Shown here piece by piece: positions 27,901 through 36,274 of a stretch of 64,000 nt of DNA. The first letter of the stretch is position 1. The number at the start of each line of letters is the position of its first letter. The translations under genes were made by a program, and so were the position numbers. The notes under the pieces were generated by a model. The model made no database searches. It worked only from the letters and a program-made list of their open reading frames with translations, and had not been told where the DNA came from. Source of the DNA: Pleomorphovibrio marinus (lineage in GTDB: Bacteria; Bacteroidota; Bacteroidia; Cytophagales; Cyclobacteriaceae); assembly GCF_003347495.1 (NCBI RefSeq), contig NZ_QCXY01000003.1, positions 310,001-374,000 of the forward strand. Direction: 5' to 3'.

Positions 27901-28408
27901 TCCCATCCAAATCAGTCACTGTACCTTGTGTAGTTCCTACTATCGAAACGGCTGCTCCCGGCATAGGCTCCCCGTTTTCATCTGTTACCACTCCGGTTAT
28001 CGTAATCTCTTCTTCCTTTTCTGCAATAGATACGGAAGTATTCATTTTTGATTTCTTCACATGAATATTATAATCCACCTGCTTAAAGCTAAGGTTGGTC
28101 TGTTTTGCCAAGCTCAATAGAACATTATACAGTGAATGGTTATCCGAGTGAACCTCTACATTGGGAATGTCCTTCAGCTCTTTGTTGGTAAACACAAAAT
28201 TATACCCAGTACTTTTTTCCAATTCCCGAAATACGCTCTTGATTTTAACATCCTCCAAGGAAAGAGAAACCGTCACTTCCTCGATATTTTTAACTTGGGC
28301 ACTTCCATTCCATGCTAATAAGAAACTCATGGTTATGCATTGGAAAAGGAATGCTATGGAGAATAACTTGGTCATGTTTATAACATGCTTTAGTATTGAT
28401 TTTTTCAT
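24983..28408 (-). CDS. susC: SusC/RagA-family TonB-dependent receptor with STN domain
   Basis: About 1141 residues from ATG 28408 (MKKSILKHVINMTKLF), chosen for its signal peptide; upstream codons to 28459 are unlikely. Domains in order: an STN secretin/TonB domain (about 45-115, DVKIKSVFRELEKSTGYNF), a carboxypeptidase-like beta-sandwich (ITGVVTDENGEPMPGA), a plug with SusC signature (RGTSSIYGNNDPLYVVDGVP, SIEVLKDASAAAIYGSRGANG), and a large TonB barrel. The STN domain means it can signal to FecR and the sigma factor just upstream. It imports oligosaccharides with SusD. Confidence 0.95.
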   Translation of the reverse strand: MKKSILKHVINMTKLFSIAFLFQCITMSFLLAWNGSAQVKNIEEVTVSLSLEDVKIKSVFRELEKSTGYNFVFTNKELKDIPNVEVHSDNHSLYNVLLSLAKQTNLSFKQVDYNIHVKKSKMNTSVSIAEKEEEITITGVVTDENGEPMPGAAVSIVGTTQGTVTDLDGNYTITADDEATLVFSYIGYQTVRIQVSNRSQIDVVLEPDLASLEEVMVVGYGTQQKRDVTGAVGQVKGDELRNLPVAGIDRALQGRAAGVSIAANSGSPGSGTTVRIRGTSSIYGNNDPLYVVDGVPLGENVGGIEQIVNPTDVESIEVLKDASAAAIYGSRGANGVVLITTRKGVSGAPKIFFNSYYGVKNAWNRPELADATEFARVHLLAHQNGGSSPISAIANANPESWGTGTDWWSEINQTGVIQNHDFSMMGGTDRLRYSTSLAYFSDKGYIQTSEFDRLTFRINTEYDLSKRIKFGSNLSLIHNSRRGINENDGEGSGVIASVYQLDPITPVYKTQTQLEQEAITEGIDINNPYNIYAQSLFTNRNNLVGRLSRNNGTNSEMRMLGNVYAEVQILDGLSFRSDLGLHLRYNDFRSFGPQYWIGPNDRLDESVVNRSYTRNLDVVFANTLNYQKSFDRHTIGAVAGITSEQFFFETMSGQRFDTPTNDESLWYLNAGAILGNVTGSAAKNTLLSYLGRVNYAFDDKYLLTVSLRADGSSRFAEENRWGYFPSLSAGWRVSDETFFEPLTRNVFSEFKIRGGWGQIGNQRIVNNAFINLLTGNDRDRYAFGPDETLYPALRPNNVGNPMIQWETVEQLNIGFDAAMLDGKLTLTADYFVKDTKDNLLLLPQPLYAGNLTPWANAGQIRNSGLELALGYRNYDRAVKYSINGNISFLDNQVISLASGEPISGGNTRAGASSRTAVGQPIGAFYGWVTDGIFQNEEEVASGNQPNARPGDFRFKDLNGDGQITDDDRTFIGNPHPTMTFGTNILLEYKNFDLNLFFQGQSGNDVFMYEKYFSWVGDGSYNTIQGLENMAWSGEGTSNTQPIISSSTANNNFRVSDWYLSDGSYVRLKNLQLGYRLPSVIFEKYGVSGIKIWVGGENLLTFTNFEGLDPEVGVNHGTLSAGMNQYVYPVARTYMAGLMVNF

Positions 28409-28458
28409 ATCTTTGAATGGTTTGTTTAGGCTATGCCAATTGTTTAAACAGACTTTCA

Positions 28459-28525
28459 CCGGAATAGAGATGGCCGTCTCTGTAGCCGGAACTTACTGGC
28501 CATGGGTGTTAGCGCATCCATGGCC
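28459..28525. other. Paired stem-loops between FecR and SusC genes
   Basis: Two inverted repeats lie side by side. One has arms GAGA/TCTC extended by outer CCGG arms (28459-28489). The other has an 8-bp perfect stem GGCCATGG/CCATGGCC plus a wobble pair (28498-28525). They fall in the FecR-SusC gap, as do stem-loops in the other two loci. Confidence 0.6.
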
Positions 28526-28569
28526 TTATTTCAATTTTCTAAATGATTACTACATAGGCAAAACGTTAA

Positions 28570-29676
28570 TTATGATGAGGTGTCAAATCTTAAAGTAACC
28601 CGGTCCTTATCCACTTGAAAATCAAAGCGGGCAGAATAACTCAATCCTTCTAGGACGCCTCTCAGCGTCTGGTCCACAAACTTCCCGGATAGGAGCACTC
28701 CCTTACCTGGCCGGTTTAGCACTTCTATCTTTACCCCGTACCAGTTTTCCAGCACCCTAATGGCTTCCTCCATAGGCGTCTGCTCAAACAGGATGGTCTT
28801 TTTTGTCCAGGCCAATACTTTCTCTTCCCTGAACCTTTGTTTCTTATGTGACCCCTCCCCCACTTCTACATTCAAGGCCTCTCCGGGATGCAAATCAATT
28901 TGATAAGGCTGTTCAAATCCCAATACCACGTTGACCCTTCCTGAAAGAAGGGACACATCATGACTTTCGTTTTCGTAGGCACTGATATTAAAGGAGGTAC
29001 CCAAGGCAGTGGTAGAAACTGGGCCCGTCCTCACCGTAAAAGGTCTCAAACTGTCCTTGGCTACCTCAAAGTAAGCCTCACCGGTGAGGAACAGCTCCCG
29101 TCTTTCCGCTTCAAAATTTTTAACATACCGTAAGGTACTACCTGAGTTGAGTATCACTTTGGAGCCATCCTGCAAGGTAAGGTTGGACTTCACGCCGGGA
29201 GGAGCCTCGTGCTCCTCATATACCAAAGGAATTTCAATGGGGGCAAGCTCCGCTTCTTGGTGGGTCAAGCTGAACAAAACGCCAAGGGAAAATGCTATTG
29301 CCAATATTGCCGCCACCCTGTAAAACTGGAGATTGGGCCGATAAGACCTTATAAACGGCCGATCTGCAAAACGCTTAAGGGTAGTTTCAGCGCTTAAGGG
29401 CACCACCCTTCTTTCTGCATTATCGTCACCTGCTTCCTCAACTCCCTTATTAATTGCGGTCCAGGTAAGTTCTATCCTATGTTCACTTACCTCAGTTACA
29501 CTTCTGGAAAGGTTAAGTAAGGTCCTGCGGGCCAATTCCACCTCCTTGTATTTCTCCGGATGTTCAACTAGGAAAGCCTCCCAATAGGCCTTTGCCTCCT
29601 CGTCGGGGGAAAGCACCCAGTTTCGGAACTCCGGGTCCAACATAAAATCTTCAACAGTGTATTCGGTTTTACTCAT
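28570..29676 (-). CDS. FecR-family anti-sigma factor
   Basis: About 368 residues from ATG 29676 (MSKTEYTVEDF); an upstream in-frame ATG at 29694 is possible. The cytoplasmic N-terminus has EDFMLDPEFRNWVLSPDEE. One membrane segment (YRVAAILAIAFSLGVLFSL) follows, then the periplasmic FecR domain (LTLQDGSKVILNSGSTLRYV, GEAYFEVAKDSLRPF, ALGTSFNISAY), and a C-terminal DUF4974 domain (MEEAIRVLENWYGVKIEV). It transmits the receptor signal to the sigma factor encoded 100 bp upstream. Placement between sigma and SusC supports this. Confidence 0.93.
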   Translation of the reverse strand: MSKTEYTVEDFMLDPEFRNWVLSPDEEAKAYWEAFLVEHPEKYKEVELARRTLLNLSRSVTEVSEHRIELTWTAINKGVEEAGDDNAERRVVPLSAETTLKRFADRPFIRSYRPNLQFYRVAAILAIAFSLGVLFSLTHQEAELAPIEIPLVYEEHEAPPGVKSNLTLQDGSKVILNSGSTLRYVKNFEAERRELFLTGEAYFEVAKDSLRPFTVRTGPVSTTALGTSFNISAYENESHDVSLLSGRVNVVLGFEQPYQIDLHPGEALNVEVGEGSHKKQRFREEKVLAWTKKTILFEQTPMEEAIRVLENWYGVKIEVLNRPGKGVLLSGKFVDQTLRGVLEGLSYSARFDFQVDKDRVTLRFDTSS

Positions 29677-29776
29677 AAAATGGAAGTCTTTCACTTATCT
29701 AAGCCAAGAACTTTTAAAAGTTATCCTTTGCATTTAAAAAAAATAAAAAAACTTCCTTCTAACCGATAAGGGCAAA

Positions 29777-30379
29777 CTAGGACAGGTAATGCACTAAGGG
29801 AAAGGCAAACCACAAAACGGCCTTTTTCAATGCGGAAAGTGCCTTCCAGGCCAAGGTATAAACAGAGCGGAGGTTGATGCCCATCAATTTAGCAGTATCC
29901 TCATAGGATAGGTTCTCAAAAAACAGGTACTGGATGACTTCGTTTTGCCTAGTGGGCAGATCGTTCATGGCTTTGGCCAATTTCTTTTGGAGTAATGCTT
30001 CACGCTGGGAATTTACGAGTTTGGTTTCCACACTTTCAAGAAAACGTGGATATCTTTCCGAGACATGCTGCTGCCGCTCACTCCACCTTAAGGCCTTCCT
30101 CCTCTCCTTGTTGATTTTGTTGGAAAGGGACCTAAAAAGATATAGCTTGACGTTATCGGTGGACTTCATGTTTGCCCTGTATTTCCATAAGTCAATAAAA
30201 AGCTCCTGTATGCAATCCTGTACAAAATCGGCATCTCCGGTGATGGATATACCCAGCCTAAACAATTCCTTGATAAATCTCCTGTAGAGTTGCTCCAGCG
30301 CATCTTTATCCCCTGATTTAAGCGATTCCCAGAGCAACTCGGCACTGATCTTACCATTCGATTTCGGAATTTGACTCAT
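29777..30379 (-). CDS. ECF RNA polymerase sigma factor
   Basis: About 200 residues from ATG 30379 (MSQIPKSNGKISAELLW); the open frame extends upstream but without family-like sequence. Region 2: DALEQLYRRFIKELFRLG, DFVQDCIQELFIDLW and KLYLFRSLSNKINKER. Region 4: LPTRQNEVIQYLFFENLSYE with helix-turn-helix DTAKLMGINLRSVYTLAWKA. It is the first gene of a sigma-FecR-SusC-SusD locus and probably drives SusC/SusD expression when the glycan is present. Confidence 0.93.
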   Translation of the reverse strand: MSQIPKSNGKISAELLWESLKSGDKDALEQLYRRFIKELFRLGISITGDADFVQDCIQELFIDLWKYRANMKSTDNVKLYLFRSLSNKINKERRKALRWSERQQHVSERYPRFLESVETKLVNSQREALLQKKLAKAMNDLPTRQNEVIQYLFFENLSYEDTAKLMGINLRSVYTLAWKALSALKKAVLWFAFPLVHYLS

Positions 30380-30449
30380 AATGGTTATTTGGGCTATGCT
30401 ATTAAATACCACATAATTATAGGGAAAAAAACCCAATTCCCAATAATTT

Positions 30450-30590
30450 TTAGAAAAAAAACGAATAGAGACAAGCCGATAATCATATCATTTATTTGTG
30501 CAGCATCAGTTGGCATATCGATAGAGTGGCTATGGCTTTTGCCTAGCTTGACCAGATTCCTTTGGAAATACCCTTCAAATCGTGACCTCC
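30450..30590 (+). pseudogene. DUF2459-family gene fragment
   Basis: One frame reads ADNHIIYLCSISWHIDRVAM and then AFA with a stop; a shifted frame continues SLTRFLWKYPSN. These match ADNHTIYVSSINWHTGIVV and LPDSLWAEYPEYK of the protein at 35305, and the bases are also alike. The fragment ends before the GWGD core. It is a small broken paralog, 4.9 kb from the better-preserved copy. Confidence 0.65.
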
Positions 30591-30744
30591 CTCCGAGGAA
30601 TTAGTAAGAAGGGTGAAATTATGGTATTGTAACAGGGACAAGCCTAGAGAAAAGAACAAATCAGAAAAGTGCCTCATAAGGAAGTATTGTTGGAATTTCG
30701 TTATATATCCATCTATTCTCAAACCTCTAACAGCCAAGGTTAAA

Positions 30745-30813
30745 AATTCGGCTAAAGCCGGTCCCATCTTACATCTTCATTATAATGGAATGGGCTGAAG
30801 CCGCATTCGAATT
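30745..30813. repeat. Palindromic intergenic repeat
   Basis: The element begins AATTCGGCTAAAGCC and ends with the roughly complementary GGGCTGAAGCCGCATTCGAATT, so a long imperfect hairpin can form. The inner part holds a small CGGCT-AA-AGCCG hairpin. The GGCTAAAGCC core resembles repetitive intergenic sequence I associate with Bacteroidota; this is recall and not checked here. Confidence 0.5.
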
Positions 30814-30959
30814 GAATTGGCAGCCATTTATCCGTGTTCTTGAGGAATGGTTCCCCCCAATTTGGCCCCTGCTTTGAAGGTTATTGTGTGCCAATCTCCG
30901 CCATTGGCTATAGCCATACCCTCTATCATTTTATCCCTATACGTTACTAATATACAGAA

Positions 30960-33446
30960 TCAAAATTCCTTATACATGGATTTTTTTTGATTATCCGGTT
31001 TCAAAATGATTTCACCATACTTGAGCTCCTCCCCTTCACCGATATATACATTTTGGAGCTTTCCATTAGAATTTTCGGTGATCACGGCAAATGACCCCTT
31101 AAAGGAAATCCCAAGTTTTTTATCGATATATGCTTCGTTCCTAGCCTGAGCGATAATGTATTGTACCCGCATGTTTCCAGCCACCTCACTTTGCACCCGT
31201 AACCCTTTAAAAACCCCTCCCTGTTCCAGTTTTTCTACAGATTTTATGGAATGGTTGTCCTTGTCTCCATCAAAGGGCTCGAATACCACCACAAACGGTT
31301 GATCCCAGGCCTCTCCCATTTGACGAATGACCAACGTTGGTGTGGGTTCACTTTCGTAAGGTATAGGGGATTCAAAAGTAGGTGGGGCAAGCACCTTTGT
31401 GTACTGCCGGTTGGCATCACCCGGAATGTGTAAGTCCATAAAGATCGGCTCTTCAAATTTTTCGGCCTGAAACCTTACCCGTACCTCTTTGGTATAGTTT
31501 CCAGTCGATTGTACTTCGTCAAAAAAATGCCACCCAGGGTGGCGGTAGGTTTGGTTTTGTACCCATGGCAAGTCCGCATTGGCCATGTATCTTTCAGGAG
31601 TAGGCTTAAAGTTGATATCACCATTCAGCAATGCTAACCTGTCTCCAATATTATGGTACAAATAATCATGGTATTGATCGGGCAATTTGGACTTTGACCG
31701 GAAAATATCCACGTAGTATCCTGTAGTTTCAGAGGTCCGAATCAGTGCCAGTGTGCGTTCCTGATAAGCCTCCGCCTGCTCCCCCTTGTCATCCACAAAA
31801 CTGGTCGTTGAAAAAGAATGGTATGGTGAAAGAGCCTCTTCTTTTGGCATGGGCTCCATGGCTAACAGCTGAACGGTATTGATGCCCAAGTTTACCCAAC
31901 CTTCATCACTCTGGGAGTTTCCATTCACAATTACCGTATTGTGGGCCGCAAAAAGTCGGGAATAATTTTCATGTATATCCTGTTGGTATCGTCCCCTTCC
32001 ATTATCTACCCCCAGTATTTCCCCTTTACCGTATAGTTCTATGTTCATTCCTTCTGCATGGCCATGAACCATGTGTGCACCTCCAACGAAAGCCATTAAG
32101 GCATCCCTGGGATTTTGGGAAGGGCTTAAATTACGTTGAAGGTAGATGCCTGCATGGTCCACCTTGTCGGTTCTGGGAAGCTCAAAGGCTGCCTCCTCGC
32201 CTATAAATTCTCTTTCATACCAAAGCACAGCCAGCATCCCCGACCTTTTGTATTTTCCCTGGTTAATGGCCCTGTTAAGCAGGGGGCCGAATTCATTAGT
32301 GATTTCCATTACACCATCCATCTCCCCTAGCAGGAAAGCTTCTTCATAACTGCTATATGGGGGGGTACCTGTGCGTTTACCATCCCCCCACCGGATAAGC
32401 TGATGGTTTGGGTAGACAAGGTAATCCAGTGCCGGTAAGGAGAATAATACGTTTGCGTACTTATCCCCTAGCCTAAGCCCGGGATCATATCTATTGACCA
32501 CCAACATCAGTCTTGTTAATATGGATGCTGCTGCATTCAGGTATTGGGAGGTTTCGGGCCAGAGGACTCCCTTCTCTTTGTATATGGCAGCCATCACATT
32601 GAGGGCATCCTGGTGATCCGTGCTCTCGGTGAGGAAATAAGAAAGCAATTTTTCACGTTCTTTTTCGTCCTCTATCGCCAAGGCATTGTACACCAAGTTG
32701 GGTGCCTCTAATATGGGGTGATTTGAACCGATCCCGCCATAATTAATGGTGATGTTGGCATAGGTGCGGAAAACCTCCTGGGCTTTGTCTATGGGGAAAT
32801 CGGTTTTTCCTTTTTTTAGCAGGTCATAGGGCCTTCCTCCCTTTTGAATAAAATCAGCGATAAAATCATAAATCAACGGTACCTTATAGCCAATTTCTCT
32901 AACCTCCCGGAAACCATCATCCGGAAAAAGCCAACCTCCCCTTCCTCTCCACTCTGAAACTTCCGACTGAAGCACACCTTTTACAAAGGAATAAAGGATA
33001 TCCGTGGCGCATTGGGCGTATTTTTCATCCTGCGTCAGGAAATAGGCCATGCCACAATCGATGCCCGTTTGCAAGTAGCGAATCAATGTTCTGGCATTGG
33101 CCATTTCTTCCTCGGTGGCATTGTCTAGGTTTTTATGCTTCCCGTTTTCGATGTGAAAGGTGAGGTAGAAAGGCGGGTAGTGATTTGGTTTTTTACTATC
33201 CCAATTAAATGGTAGGTTTTGAAGAAATAGCAACGGATCGGTTTGATGTGCTTTGATTTCCTGATCCACTTGGCTCATAAAATCCTTGTAAATTTTTCCA
33301 GCCCAGGCCTGTTTCTCGATTTTTTCCAGAATGGCGGGCCTTTCATCTGGGCTCACCCAAATATACGGACGCTCAGGCTGTTGGGCTACAAGCGCTAAAG
33401 GCAAGACTAAAAGAAGAAAGATGACGTTTATACTTTTCCTCAACAT
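30960..33446 (-). CDS. Heparinase II/III-like polysaccharide lyase
   Basis: About 828 residues from ATG 33446 (MLRKSINVIFLLLVLPLALVAQ), a clean signal peptide; a TTG nine bases upstream is less likely. The first part is an alpha/alpha toroid (ARTLIRYLQTGIDCGMAYFL, VPLIYDFIADF, NYGGIGSNHPILEAPNLVYN). The C-terminal beta-sandwich starts near residue 440 with FVGGAHMVHGHAEGMNIELY and GVDNGRGRY, the heparinase II/III signature. Family members cleave uronate-containing polymers by beta-elimination. It lies 17 bp after the sulfatase stop on the same strand, so desulfation and cleavage are probably coupled. Alginate, ulvan or a glycosaminoglycan are all possible. Confidence 0.85.
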   Translation of the reverse strand: MLRKSINVIFLLLVLPLALVAQQPERPYIWVSPDERPAILEKIEKQAWAGKIYKDFMSQVDQEIKAHQTDPLLFLQNLPFNWDSKKPNHYPPFYLTFHIENGKHKNLDNATEEEMANARTLIRYLQTGIDCGMAYFLTQDEKYAQCATDILYSFVKGVLQSEVSEWRGRGGWLFPDDGFREVREIGYKVPLIYDFIADFIQKGGRPYDLLKKGKTDFPIDKAQEVFRTYANITINYGGIGSNHPILEAPNLVYNALAIEDEKEREKLLSYFLTESTDHQDALNVMAAIYKEKGVLWPETSQYLNAAASILTRLMLVVNRYDPGLRLGDKYANVLFSLPALDYLVYPNHQLIRWGDGKRTGTPPYSSYEEAFLLGEMDGVMEITNEFGPLLNRAINQGKYKRSGMLAVLWYEREFIGEEAAFELPRTDKVDHAGIYLQRNLSPSQNPRDALMAFVGGAHMVHGHAEGMNIELYGKGEILGVDNGRGRYQQDIHENYSRLFAAHNTVIVNGNSQSDEGWVNLGINTVQLLAMEPMPKEEALSPYHSFSTTSFVDDKGEQAEAYQERTLALIRTSETTGYYVDIFRSKSKLPDQYHDYLYHNIGDRLALLNGDINFKPTPERYMANADLPWVQNQTYRHPGWHFFDEVQSTGNYTKEVRVRFQAEKFEEPIFMDLHIPGDANRQYTKVLAPPTFESPIPYESEPTPTLVIRQMGEAWDQPFVVVFEPFDGDKDNHSIKSVEKLEQGGVFKGLRVQSEVAGNMRVQYIIAQARNEAYIDKKLGISFKGSFAVITENSNGKLQNVYIGEGEELKYGEIILKPDNQKKSMYKEF

Positions 33447-33462
33447 ACTAATCAATGTTTTA

Positions 33463-34878
33463 TTAAAAGAAATCTTTACCCCATTTCTCTTTCAGTTCAA
33501 TGGATAATTCATTCACCCGGGACCGATATACCTCTTTTTCTGCCAGGTTATACAATTCAAGGGGGTCGGTTTTGTGATCGAAAAGCATTCTTTCATAAGG
33601 CTCACCCTCATCGTTTGTCCATTCCGTATAAAATAGTGATCCTTTGATAAGCGTCACTCCATCAAAAAACTTGGAAACAGCATAATCTTTTTCCCGTTTC
33701 CCATTTTCTATCAGTGGGATAACGCTTTCACCTTCCAGGTGATCGGGTTTTTCAATTCCGGTCAGCTCACAAAGACTGGGATAAATGTCTATCGTTTCTG
33801 TGATGTAATCAGTCCGCTGACCTTTGGTTTTACCCGGGACTTTGATGGTCATCGGTACTTGTAAGGATGAATTGAAATTGGCGTGTTTGCACCAAAGCAT
33901 ATGGTCACCCAAATTCCACCCATGATCCCCCCAAAGTACGACGATTGTATTCTCGGCCAACCCCAATTGGTCGAGTTCTTCCAGCACCAAGCCGATTTGT
34001 GAATCGATATAGCTGACACAGGCATAATATCCATGAATCAACTCCTTTGCCAGGCCATCTTCTAAATGCCCTTCTTTAGGTATGGTCTCATAGTTTCTAA
34101 GCTCTCCATAATTGTGATATGCTTTGCGGGGAGTAGTTTCCGGCTGCTGGTAATTTTCGGGAAGGGATATTTCTTCACGTTTGTATTTGTCCCAGTATTT
34201 TCTGGGAGCTGTAAAAGGAAGATGAGGTTTGTAAAAACCCAAAGCTAAAAAAAACGGTTTATTTCCATCTTTTAGTTTTCTCAGATCATTTATGGCTTTC
34301 AAGGCCAGTTTTCCATCCTGGTAGGCGGAATCAGGTACATCGGCATTTTCCATGGGCATGCCCCGATAGGTATTTGCCCGTATCTTCCGGTATTCTTCCG
34401 TAGCATAGATGTATTTTCCCGCCGGTTGCCATATTTCGTCCCAGGCCAGAGAATCGTCTTTTGCGTGATGGTAAACCTTTCCGTTGGAGATGGTGGTATA
34501 CCCATTGTTTTTAAAAATCATTGGCAGAGACAAAACATCTGGATTGTCCTCGTCTTTTAAAGTATTGAAATCAAGATACCTGCTACGGGTAGGCCGTGCG
34601 CCTGTTAGTAGTGTTGCTCTTGAGGCCCCACATACAGGCACATTGCAATATGCACGGTTGAAAACAAGGCTTTGCCCCGCCAATTTATCGAGATGGGGTG
34701 ATTGGATTTGGTTTGCTCCATAGAAGCTAAGTTCAGGCCTCAGGTCATCAACGGCGATAAATAGTACGTTTAGATGCTGAGCTTTCTTATCAAGTTGCTT
34801 TTCCGGGCAAGCCATTAAAAATAAAATAGCAAAAACTGACAAAACGAAAATCGGTGTAATTTTAAGTATTCTTGACAT
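33463..34878 (-). CDS. Lipoprotein sulfatase, iduronate-2-sulfatase-like
   Basis: About 471 residues from ATG 34878 ([17 protein letters not shown]), chosen because the lipobox LMAC then falls at Cys24. Core motifs: [18 protein letters not shown], the formylglycine signature CGASR (Cys83, C-x-A-x-R), [16 protein letters not shown] and [18 protein letters not shown]. This set resembles iduronate-2-sulfatase-type (S1_7-like) enzymes. It precedes the heparinase-like lyase by 17 bp and likely shares its promoter. A uronate-2-O-sulfate target is suggested by family resemblance only. Confidence 0.92.
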   Translation of the reverse strand: MSRILKITPIFVLSVFAILFLMACPEKQLDKKAQHLNVLFIAVDDLRPELSFYGANQIQSPHLDKLAGQSLVFNRAYCNVPVCGASRATLLTGARPTRSRYLDFNTLKDEDNPDVLSLPMIFKNNGYTTISNGKVYHHAKDDSLAWDEIWQPAGKYIYATEEYRKIRANTYRGMPMENADVPDSAYQDGKLALKAINDLRKLKDGNKPFFLALGFYKPHLPFTAPRKYWDKYKREEISLPENYQQPETTPRKAYHNYGELRNYETIPKEGHLEDGLAKELIHGYYACVSYIDSQIGLVLEELDQLGLAENTIVVLWGDHGWNLGDHMLWCKHANFNSSLQVPMTIKVPGKTKGQRTDYITETIDIYPSLCELTGIEKPDHLEGESVIPLIENGKREKDYAVSKFFDGVTLIKGSLFYTEWTNDEGEPYERMLFDHKTDPLELYNLAEKEVYRSRVNELSIELKEKWGKDFF

Positions 34879-35304
34879 GTTTTTTATAGTTAAAACAACC
34901 TTCTTTATGCTATTCATTTATGAACTCTTCAACTGAATTAATTGCTCAGTCTCTTTATGCAACATTTCCTAAATTTAACCAATTCCGAAAAAATGATCGT
35001 CCAGAAAATCAGTAAAATCCCCTAATTGCCATTTATCCCGAAGAATGTTCCAGAACAATTACTACCTAGCTTCTTAGTAAACAATCAATGTAAGAAATTT
35101 ATCGTATACGGTATATTACATATCAAAAGAAATGGCTGGTGCTTTGCCGCGGAGGCATAATGGAAGTTGGTGACGGCGGTCCCAGAATAAATTTCGACTT
35201 CTTAAATATAAATGGTGGAACTCTTTGTACAATGACCCCAGTAAAACCTCAATTGGAACATTTTTGGTGGGATTTCACATTTTGGTAAGTAATTATTTGA
35301 AGCT
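34879..35304. other. Intergenic stretch between divergent genes
   Basis: No confident gene. A 42-codon plus-strand frame at 35160-35288 (MEVGDGGPRINFDFLNINGG and then TLCTM) may be the tail of a decayed protein, but it lacks a family match I can defend. The stretch must hold the sulfatase promoter. Confidence 0.4.
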
Positions 35305-35775
35305 ATGGGTCTTCGAAAAACTATCGGCATGGTAAAACTAGGGTCGCTTATATGGGTATATAAGTTCTTTTGGGCTGGATCAATGGCTCAAAATGAAAAG
35401 AGACCAGCCGATAATCACACCATATATGTGAGCAGCATCAATTGGCACACCGGTATTGTGGTTCCTGCGTATGCCTTGCCTGACAGCCTCTGGGCAGAGT
35501 ACCCTGAATACAAATCCTACACCTACCTGGAAATTGGATGGGGGGATGCGGATTTTTATACCCATGAGGGGTTTAATCTTTTGTATGCATTCAAGACCGT
35601 GTTTTGGCCTACGTCTTCCGTACTTCACTTAAACCCTATTGATAGGAAAGTGGAGTCTTCGAGCTTAAGAAAAAAGCATATTTCGCTGATTATGATTTTT
35701 CAGGAGCCCGTAAAATTTGCACTTAATATTTATGTAAATTTAGGAATCAAATTCCTAAATTTACATAAACCATAA
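35305..35775 (+). pseudogene. DUF2459-family protein, C-terminally truncated
   Basis: The readable family part is NHTIYVSSINWHTGIVVPAY, SLWAEYPEY, YLEIGWGDADFYTHEGF and FKTVFWPTSSVLHLNP. This is the DUF2459 core with its conserved His, Trp-Gly-Asp and WP-S-LH motifs. DUF2459 proteins usually run on for 60-100 residues after this point. Here the frame continues into the inverted repeat at 35729 and stops at 35775, so the original C-terminus seems lost. A weak hydrophobic N-terminal stretch could be an anchor. The role of the family is unknown. A degraded paralog lies at 30450. Confidence 0.65.
35729..35769. repeat. Perfect 19-bp inverted repeat before ATPase remnant
   Basis: Arms 35729-35747 and 35751-35769 are exactly complementary with a 3-nt loop. 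The repeat ends three bases before the first codon readable as the ATPase remnant. A half-site, ATTCCTAAATTTA, recurs near 46881. It could be an operator or a transposed palindrome. Confidence 0.75.
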
Positions 35776-36259
35776 TTGTCGCCAGAGATATCGCATCAAA
35801 AATTCAGGAGATTTTGTCGAAATTTCCCATCGTGGCTATTACAGGTCCCAGGCAAGCTGGTAAGACCACCTTGTGTAGAATGTTGAAACCGGAATACAAA
35901 TACGTGAACCTGGAAGATATTTCTGCAAGGGAATTTGCCAAATCAGACCCTAAGGGTTTTTTAGAAACCTATCAGAATGGTGTAATTATTGACGAAATCC
36001 AATATGTGCCCGAATTGACCTCTTCTTTTGGAGGGATGTTTCCGGTAATGAAGTGGACATCCTCATTGAAAGGGGACAGCAACTCTTGGCCATAGAGGTG
36101 AAATCAGGTAAAACCATTCATCCCGATTTTTTTAAATCTTTGGATCAATTTAAAAAGATCAAACCGGATGTAAAGGGATTTTTAGTATATGGGGGAAAGG
36201 AAAGCCAAACTAGGAGTCAGGCCAAGGTTGTAGGTTTTCATGATTTGACATCGATTTGA
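35772..36259 (+). pseudogene. AAA/DUF4143-type ATPase with large internal deletion
   Basis: The N-terminal part reads IIVARDIASKIQEILSKF and then PIVAITGPRQAGKTTLCR (Walker A), and further GVIIDEIQYVPEL (Walker B). Right after this, in a shifted frame, comes FFWRDVSGNEVDILIERG, LAIEVKSGKTIHPDFFKSL and FLVYGG. That is the C-terminal PDDEXK-like end (D..E-x-K) of such proteins. Family members are about 380-400 residues, so about 230 are missing. There is no ATG at the expected start; a TTG at 35814 would begin too late. It is not functional as read. Such ATPases are common single genes in Bacteroidota. Confidence 0.82.
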
Positions 36260-36274
36260 ACGTAAGCCTCACAT

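Larger units (their letters stand above)
30380..30959. other. Intergenic stretch with a decayed DUF2459 fragment and a palindromic repeat
   Basis: No intact gene. On the plus strand 30450-30590 resembles the start of the DUF2459 gene at 35305. A palindromic repeat occupies 30745-30813. The remainder, including short open frames on both strands, shows no recognisable protein. Confidence 0.5.

Noticed and set aside
35160-35288. 42-codon plus-strand frame with GDGGPRINF
   Set aside because: It could be the tail of a DUF4097-like protein, but it is too short to support.
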